Assembly (NCBI GenBank): GCA_016182435.1
Contig: JACPGN010000057.1
Location: forward strand, 1 to 9,234
Origin: Lentisphaerota bacterium
GTDB lineage: Bacteria > Verrucomicrobiota > Kiritimatiellia > JAAZAB01
Direction of reading: 5' to 3'
DNA: 9,234 nt
The position numbers and the translations under genes are program-made. Of the stretch, positions 5,682 through 9,234 are shown in pieces. Within the stretch, counting starts at the first letter, position 1; each line of letters starts with the position of its first letter. The notes beneath the pieces are model-generated. The model was not told where the DNA came from, made no database searches, and worked only from the letters and a program-made list of their open reading frames with translations.

Positions 5682-5903
5682 CTCCCGTAGATAGTCATCC
5701 ACCGAAAAACCGGCATCCTTCAAAATACGGATAGCCAAACCGCGTCCCATATCGCAACCTGTGTGCACTGGCACTGTGACCATGACCTTTCTATCAGAGT
5801 GATATAATGTCAGATGACTTCCTGACTGATGTTCTTCCGCAAAGCCCTGCGTTTTCAGAAAGCGGATCAATTCACGGGCTGTAACCTGCGGCATGCGCCC
5901 CAT
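5676..5903 (-). CDS. hicA: HicA family mRNA interferase toxin
   Basis: HicA is a small dsRNA-binding-fold ribonuclease that cuts mRNAs when not held by HicB. The 75-residue product shows the family pattern: VTARELIRFLKTQGF, then the catalytic histidine in QSGSH (H30), LTLYHSDRKVMVTVPVHTG, and AIRILKDAGFSVDDYL. The length is normal. Two starts are possible: the ATG at 5903, whose A is shared with the hicB stop (TAATG), or the ATG at 5894, three codons on, which gives the more usual MPQVT start. Either way translation is coupled to the upstream antitoxin. All parts needed for activity appear present, so the toxin looks functional. Confidence 0.92.
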   Translation of the reverse strand: MGRMPQVTARELIRFLKTQGFAEEHQSGSHLTLYHSDRKVMVTVPVHTGCDMGRGLAIRILKDAGFSVDDYLRER

Positions 5904-6139
5904 TAGCCCACCCCGATGGAAAGCTCTTCGACGTGCACAATCTGTTCTTTCTGCGGAATGGCCAGTGACCGTTCCCGCAAGGCCGCCACGTGCTGTTGAA
6001 TGGCAGAGCGGATGTTGCGGCGGGCGGATTCAATGGTTTTGCCGTTGCTGAAGCAGCCCGGCAAGGAGGGGCTATAAGCGCTGTACCCATTGCCGTCTGC
6101 TTCCTTCTCGATCACGATTTCAAAGTTAAAAAATTTCAT
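5903..6139 (-). CDS. hicB: HicB family antitoxin
   Basis: The 78-residue product has the partly degraded RNase H-like fold typical of HicB: FEIVIEKEADGNGYSAYSPSLPGCFSNGKTIESARRNIRSAIQQHV. It neutralises HicA by direct binding. The ATG at 6139 is chosen because GAGGA (complement of 6148-6152) sits eight bases upstream and the family normally begins M-K-x-F. An in-frame TTG at 6160 lacks such support. It lies upstream of the toxin, the reverse of the E. coli hicAB order but common elsewhere. It belongs to the short HicB class: there is no room for a C-terminal helix-turn-helix or ribbon-helix-helix domain, so self-repression by direct DNA binding is not obvious. Confidence 0.9.
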   Translation of the reverse strand: MKFFNFEIVIEKEADGNGYSAYSPSLPGCFSNGKTIESARRNIRSAIQQHVAALRERSLAIPQKEQIVHVEELSIGVG

Positions 6140-6182
6140 ACGCCGGATCCTCAATGGCAATTATGACCTGCATTTCTTTGAT

Positions 6183-6211
6183 AGAATAAGCCTTCCCGCG
6201 AAACGATACAA
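6183..6211 (-). promoter_or_regulatory. Possible hicBA promoter
   Basis: On the minus strand TTGTAT (complement of 6206-6211) and TATTCT (complement of 6183-6188) are spaced by exactly 17 bp. The -35 has 3 consensus bases and the -10 has 4, so the match is moderate. It would start transcription about 36 bases before the hicB ATG. Confidence 0.3.
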
Positions 6212-6231
6212 GTGTTTTCTATTGGGGAGTT

Positions 6232-6247
6232 TCGGAACATGTTCCGA
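6232..6247. repeat. 16-bp perfect palindrome TCGGAACATGTTCCGA
   Basis: A perfect dyad with no spacer, 93 bases upstream of the hicB start and about 20 bases above the putative -35. This size and symmetry suit an operator for a dimeric regulator. The GAAC..GTTC spacing (2 bp) is too tight for the Bacillus-type LexA box. Confidence 0.5.
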
Positions 6248-6356
6248 TCCGATCCCAAATGTTCTTGGGGACCACGATGCGTTCCACGAGAGAAACAGTA
6301 ATGAGGAATTGCATAATCGGGTCGCGGGGAGTGATTGTCGCCCCAGAGGACTCGTG

Positions 6357-6380
6357 CTTCGTAGCGAAGGTTTACTTCGC
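6357..6380. repeat. Overlapping CTTCG/CGAAG hairpins
   Basis: CTTCG-TAG-CGAAG (6357-6369) overlaps GCGAAG-GTTTA-CTTCGC (6364-6380), so the middle arm can pair either way. The core CTTCG..CGAAG resembles the repeat at 5291-5325, suggesting related elements. Confidence 0.4.
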
Positions 6381-6424
6381 AGAGTAACATCGGCCAAGGT
6401 GTAAACTCACTGCTCACACATTTA

Positions 6425-6441
6425 TCCCGCTGTTAGCGGGA
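6425..6441. repeat. Hairpin TCCCGCT-GTT-AGCGGGA
   Basis: A perfect 7-bp stem with a 3-base loop, followed at 6451 by another ATCCCGC. It resembles a short REP-type hairpin. No T-run follows on either strand, so it is not a clear terminator. Confidence 0.4.
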
Positions 6442-6468
6442 CCACTGATCATCCCGCGTTGCGGAAAT

Positions 6469-6498
6469 CTTCGGTTCGAAGCGCCTGCGCCGGCGCTT
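6469..6498 (-). terminator. Hairpins immediately after the CuA cupredoxin stop
   Basis: AAGCGCC (6479-6485) and GGCGCTT (6492-6498) form a 7-bp GC-rich stem with a 6-base loop, starting two bases after the minus-strand stop. A second small hairpin, CTTCG-GTT-CGAAG (6469-6481), overlaps its outer end. The place suits transcript end formation or mRNA protection, but the T-tract expected of an intrinsic terminator is missing. Confidence 0.35.
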
Positions 6499-6499
6499 G

Positions 6500-6886
6500 C
6501 TACTGGACGATAAGCGTTCCGGTCATTTCCGGATGGCGGTCGGAGCACCAGACGGTGCACAGCCACGGGAAATGTCCGCGCTTATCGGGAGTGAAACTCA
6601 CGGTTTCCACGTGGCCGGCCTTGATCTCGCGGATGGCCACGTTAAATTCCGGCAGGGCAAAGCCGTGGCTGACGGTTTCGATGTTGCGCACGAGGATGCG
6701 GACCGGCTGGCCCTGCAAGACCGTAATGCTGCGCGGATACCAGTTGCCGTGTTCGGGCGCGCGGGCGATCAGCTCGACGGTATAGAGCTGCGCGCGGCGG
6801 TGATGCTCGAAGGCCAGTATGCCGGCCACCGTGCCGGCGGAAGCCAGGATAACCAGCGCAATAGCCAACCACTCGCTCTTATTCAT
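6500..6886 (-). CDS. Membrane-anchored CuA-type cupredoxin
   Basis: The 128-residue product has one N-terminal membrane segment (residues 5-25, WLAIALVILASAGTVAGILAF) and a periplasmic cupredoxin domain. The copper ligands match the CuA pattern of cytochrome c oxidase subunit II and N2O reductase: His74 in VSHGF, then C-x3-C-x3-H-x2-M as CTVWCSDRHPEM (Cys110, Cys114, His118, Met121). PEFNVAIREIKAGHVETVSFTPDKRGHFPWLC aligns well with the CuA domain of N2O reductase. It lacks the two-helix N-terminus of oxidase subunit II and the NosZ propeller, so it is a stand-alone electron carrier rather than a catalytic subunit. The ATG at 6886 has AGAGG (complement of 6897-6901) ten bases upstream; that site overlaps the stop of the preceding gene. 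It is the last gene of the copper operon. Confidence 0.85.
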   Translation of the reverse strand: MNKSEWLAIALVILASAGTVAGILAFEHHRRAQLYTVELIARAPEHGNWYPRSITVLQGQPVRILVRNIETVSHGFALPEFNVAIREIKAGHVETVSFTPDKRGHFPWLCTVWCSDRHPEMTGTLIVQ

Positions 6887-6899
6887 GGCTGAAAAGCCT

Positions 6900-8730
6900 C
6901 TAACCGACAAACAGTTTCAGAAAGAATACATGCGCCAGGACCAGGAAAATGACGATCGGTACCCAGCCACGCTTGGCCTGGTTCAGCGTAGGATAAGTCT
7001 GTTGCGCGAACTTGAACCCGAAATCGAGGGCAAAGGCCAGGCCAATCAGAATTATCAGGATCTGGAGATAAGGCATGCTGCCGGTCAGAAACGGGGTCCA
7101 GGGGAAGTTGGCGGTGCCGATCAGGTTCCAACCCCAGGCGAAAGGATCGGATAAAGCTGAAGGCGCCCCAGACGGCCAGGCCCACCGGGACCAGGCAATA
7201 GGAGAAATTGACAAAGACCTGTTTGAGGGGCACCTCTTTATTGCCGCTCAGTTTGCGCGAGAGCCAGGCGGCTGACAGCAGGGCCAGCGGAATGAGGGCA
7301 AAATCAATCAGCAGCGATTCCGCCACATAGGCCGCGTAACCGCCCGCGGTCTTGGCCGTGACCATGTCCTTAAGCGCGGCGGAAGGTCCCTGGAAGGCGG
7401 TAAAGAACAGCAGAAAAATGCCGATCATGGTCAGCGCTTTGAAAGCCTCATCGGTGCCGCGCCGGTGGTAGATGTCGTCGGTGCGGCGTCTCGGGGCCAG
7501 AAAATCCTGGCCAAAGGGCCTGAGAAAGAAATCCATATTGTCGTAAGGACAGGTCTTGAAGCACTCTAAGCACAACCCGCAGTAGGTATTGCGATTCATT
7601 TCAAAAGGCATTTCCATCCAGGGGCAGCCGTAGCCCTTTTCGTTGCCGATGAAACAGGTTTTCTGTTTATGGTTCTTGCAGACCTCCGGGTCGCGCGCGC
7701 GCACGGCAAACAGGGAAAAATTCGAATATAATCCCTGGAATCCGCTCACCGGGCAGACAAACAGACAGAACGAGCGTTTTTCAAAGATCAGGCCGATGAT
7801 AACCGCCAGCAGGATTACAATGCCCAGCAGCAGAAAAGTAGCCAGCGGCTTGACCGTGAAAAACGCCGAGAACCAGGTCGCGATCCAGAACAGGATAACC
7901 AGCGGCCACAAGTTCCGCCATTTGTTCGGCCAGCGTTTGGCCAGGCCCCATGATTTTTGCCGGCCCACGCTGGCGAGCCTCCCGCGCTGGATCCAGTCGC
8001 CAAAGAGCGGGAAAGGGCACACCATGCACCACAACCGGCCCACGATCGGCACCATAAAGAGCATCAGCAGCACCCACCAGAGGATCCAGACGATCATGAC
8101 GCCGAAGTTGTAATTGCCCGCGCTGATTCCGCCAACGACGGCCGCCATGAGAATGACTGTGAAAATGAAGAGGTTGATGATCAGGCCGATGAGCGGCATC
8201 CAGCGGCTCTTGAACACCGGCCGCAGCCAGGGGAATTTGGTCAAGAGCGGCAAGCGCCAGCTCAGCGGGATTAAGCCAAAGAGCTTGAATTCGCCGGCAC
8301 CTTGCCGCTGGCGCACGGCACAGAGCAACGCCAGCAATCCCATCAGGATGACCGCGGCCATTGACGCATAAAAATTCCGGTTGTGCTCTACGTAGAGGTA
8401 ACCAATCATGTAGGGATGCAGCGCCCCGCAGGTAACCGAGCAGCGGAAGGAGAATCGCCCGGGCTTATCCGCCACAAACTTGAGTTGGCCTTCCCGCCCC
8501 GGCAGCGCGGAAGTCTGGATGTCGTAGCCATCCAGGTACAGGCCGTGGTGCACATCCTCGCTGAGAAGCCGGATGCGGACGTTGTCGCCCTTGTTGACCT
8601 TGATGATGCTGGGCGTGTAGGAAAACTTCCGGGCCTTAAGTTCAATGAATTTCTCTTCGGCGCGGCCAAGGCAAAGGCCGGCAAGCCAAAGCGTGGAAGC
8701 AATTATTATTCTACTTGAGAAGTATTTCAA
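6900..8730 (-). CDS. CuA cupredoxin fused to a NosR/NapH-like 4Fe-4S membrane polyferredoxin (one frameshift)
   Basis: TTG at 8730 is chosen as start: GGAGAG (complement of 8737-8742) lies six bases upstream and a signal peptide follows (KYFSSRIIIASTLWLAGLCLGRA). Residues about 27-115 are a cupredoxin with CuA ligands: His62 in VHHGL, then CSVTCGALHPYM (Cys97, Cys101, His105, Met108). Membrane spans follow at about 121-139, 178-200, 208-230, 274-292 and 297-315. Fe-S motifs are LWCMVCP (Cys235, Cys238), FCLFVCP (Cys322, Cys326), Cys351, Cys359 and Cys369, and the ferredoxin pattern CGLCLECFKTCP (Cys384, Cys387, Cys390, Cys394). More hydrophobic segments complete the C-terminus. The frame breaks at AAA 7153-7155 (TTT on the coding strand). 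Removing one T joins GAFS to LSDPFAWGWNLIGTAN and gives 609 residues ending at 6900; as written, a nonsense tail runs past that stop. The likely role is electron transfer between Fe-S clusters and a periplasmic copper centre. NosR and NapH are the nearest known relatives by design, but neither has a CuA domain. The partner enzyme is unknown. Confidence 0.8.
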
Positions 8731-9234
8731 CGGGTGCTCTCCAGCAAGCTGCCAGTATCGGCGCAAAGTTGCTCAGGGGTCCAGGTGTTGGCAAAATACA
8801 TTTTGCGGATGTTGTTGTCCTGATCAACGAGAAAGGTTACCAGCGAATGGCGGATTGTGCGGTCAGCCTGCTGCTCGTGGATGATTTGATATTCACTGCA
8901 GAGTCGGTCAATGACCTCATTACTGCCGGTGAGAAAGTGCCAGTTGGTCCTCGGAACGCCGTAGAGCTCGCCATATTTCTTCAGCGCGCCCGGCGTGTCC
9001 AAAGCGGGGTCGAAGGTGATCATGAGGAAGACCACGTCTTTTTTTCGTGCTTCCGGCAATAAGGCTTGCGCCGCCATGAGCTTTTTCGTGGTCAGCGGGC
9101 ACTGGTCGGCCGCAGCGCAACAGACGTAGAAGAAACTGAGAAGCTTCACCTTGCCACGCAGGTCGCTGAGGCGTACGTCTTTGTTTTCCTGGTTAAGGAG
9201 CTCGAAATCGGGCGCCCTCTGAATTATGGGCAGA
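8727..9234 (-). CDS. SCO1/SenC/PrrC family copper chaperone (5' end outside window)
   Basis: 168 residues are visible; the frame is open at the window edge. The thioredoxin-like fold is clear: APDFELLNQENKDVRLSDLRGK, then KLLSFFYVCCAAADQCPLTT, FDPALDTPGALKKYGELYGV, and the copper histidine in IRHSLVTFLVDQDNNIRKMY (visible residue 129). SCO proteins deliver copper to, and reduce, the CuA cysteines of cytochrome c oxidase subunit II, and some act as thiol-disulfide exchange proteins. The copper cysteine pair here is Cys39-x5-Cys45 rather than the usual C-x3-CP; an extra cysteine (Cys38) precedes it. Its TGA stop overlaps the TTG start of the CuA-polyferredoxin gene (TTGA), so the two are probably translated together. 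This supports a job in loading the CuA sites of the two following genes. Confidence 0.9.
   Translation of the reverse strand, partial: LPIIQRAPDFELLNQENKDVRLSDLRGKVKLLSFFYVCCAAADQCPLTTKKLMAAQALLPEARKKDVVFLMITFDPALDTPGALKKYGELYGVPRTNWHFLTGSNEVIDRLCSEYQIIHEQQADRTIRHSLVTFLVDQDNNIRKMYFANTWTPEQLCADTGSLLESTR

Larger units (their letters stand above)
6140..6499. other. Gene-poor interval between hicB and the CuA cupredoxin gene
   Basis: About 360 bases without a gene I can support. It contains the likely hicBA promoter, a 16-bp perfect palindrome, CTTCG/CGAAG hairpins around 6357-6380, a TCCCGCT/AGCGGGA hairpin at 6425-6441, and hairpins next to the cupredoxin stop. An open minus-strand frame at 6151-6417 and a 31-codon frame at 6219-6314 show no recognisable domain. 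The density of small inverted repeats suggests relics of interspersed elements. Confidence 0.6.

Noticed and set aside
6232..6247. LexA/SOS box
   Set aside because: The GAAC and GTTC halves are two bases apart rather than the four of the Bacillus-type box, and no SOS gene follows.
6219..6314. 31-codon minus-strand frame reading VERIVVPKNIWDRIG
   Set aside because: Too short to judge, no Shine-Dalgarno site, no known family; it also contains the 16-bp palindrome.
6151..6417. Minus-strand 88-codon frame upstream of hicB
   Set aside because: No recognisable domain, no convincing start site, and it overlaps the promoter, palindrome and hairpins of this interval.
7146..7165. Programmed ribosomal frameshift in the polyferredoxin gene
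   Set aside because: No slippery heptamer, upstream Shine-Dalgarno-like stimulator or clear downstream structure; a simple homopolymer indel explains it better.
6500..8730. Cytochrome c oxidase subunit II or N2O reductase (NosZ) itself
   Set aside because: Only the CuA cupredoxin fold is present: no two-helix subunit II N-terminus, no catalytic subunit I, and no NosZ beta-propeller or CuZ histidines in the window.
1..9234. tRNA, rRNA, CRISPR array or complete insertion sequence
   Set aside because: No cloverleaf-like or rRNA-like sequence, no regularly spaced repeats with spacers, and no transposase gene were seen by eye.

Overview
The window reads as GC-rich chromosomal DNA of a Gram-negative, probably environmental, bacterium. 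The evidence is a likely outer-membrane beta-barrel protein ending in Phe, several exported or membrane redox proteins, and the C5 route to tetrapyrroles (hemL rather than an ALA synthase). The HemC/SUMT/HemD fusion, the YHS-type exported protein and the repeat types would suit the PVC superphylum (Kiritimatiellota, Verrucomicrobiota, Planctomycetota), but this placement is a weak guess.

Layout. (1) Positions 1-3906, plus strand: a tetrapyrrole operon with overlapping or nearly touching genes. It starts with the 3' part of a fused hemC-cobA-hemD gene whose HemC section stops before the cofactor-carrying third domain. Next comes hemB, broken by an internal deletion of about 34 codons plus a frame change, and then an intact hemL. 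(2) Positions 3864-4125: two exact 11-bp tandem repeats, a good sigma70-like promoter, a 50-codon remnant that begins like an AAA-type ATPase, and a hairpin/U-tract terminator. (3) Positions 4137-5026: a near-consensus Fur box over a TTGACA -35 element, a leader of roughly 150 nt, and a gene for an unrecognised outer-membrane protein. (4) Positions 5027-5352: a gene-free stretch holding inverted-repeat elements. (5) Positions 5353-5655: a small exported YHS/TRASH-like metal-binding protein. (6) Positions 5676-6139, minus strand: a hicB-hicA toxin-antitoxin pair, followed by about 360 bp without a convincing gene but with several hairpins and a 16-bp perfect palindrome. (7) Positions 6500-9234, minus strand, transcribed SCO1 -> CuA-polyferredoxin -> CuA cupredoxin: a tightly packed copper/iron-sulfur redox operon.

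The most interesting content is region 7. Two separate proteins carry complete CuA-type ligand sets (His ... Cys-x3-Cys-x3-His-x2-Met). One of them is fused to a multi-span NosR/NapH-like 4Fe-4S membrane protein, and both follow a SCO1-type copper chaperone. This looks like a membrane electron relay between cytoplasmic-side Fe-S clusters and a periplasmic copper centre. No catalytic oxidase or reductase subunit lies in the window, so the terminal partner is unknown.

Three genes show lesions or missing parts (HemC domain 3, the hemB internal segment, and a one-base homopolymer change in the polyferredoxin gene). Sequence or assembly errors must therefore be weighed against real gene decay.
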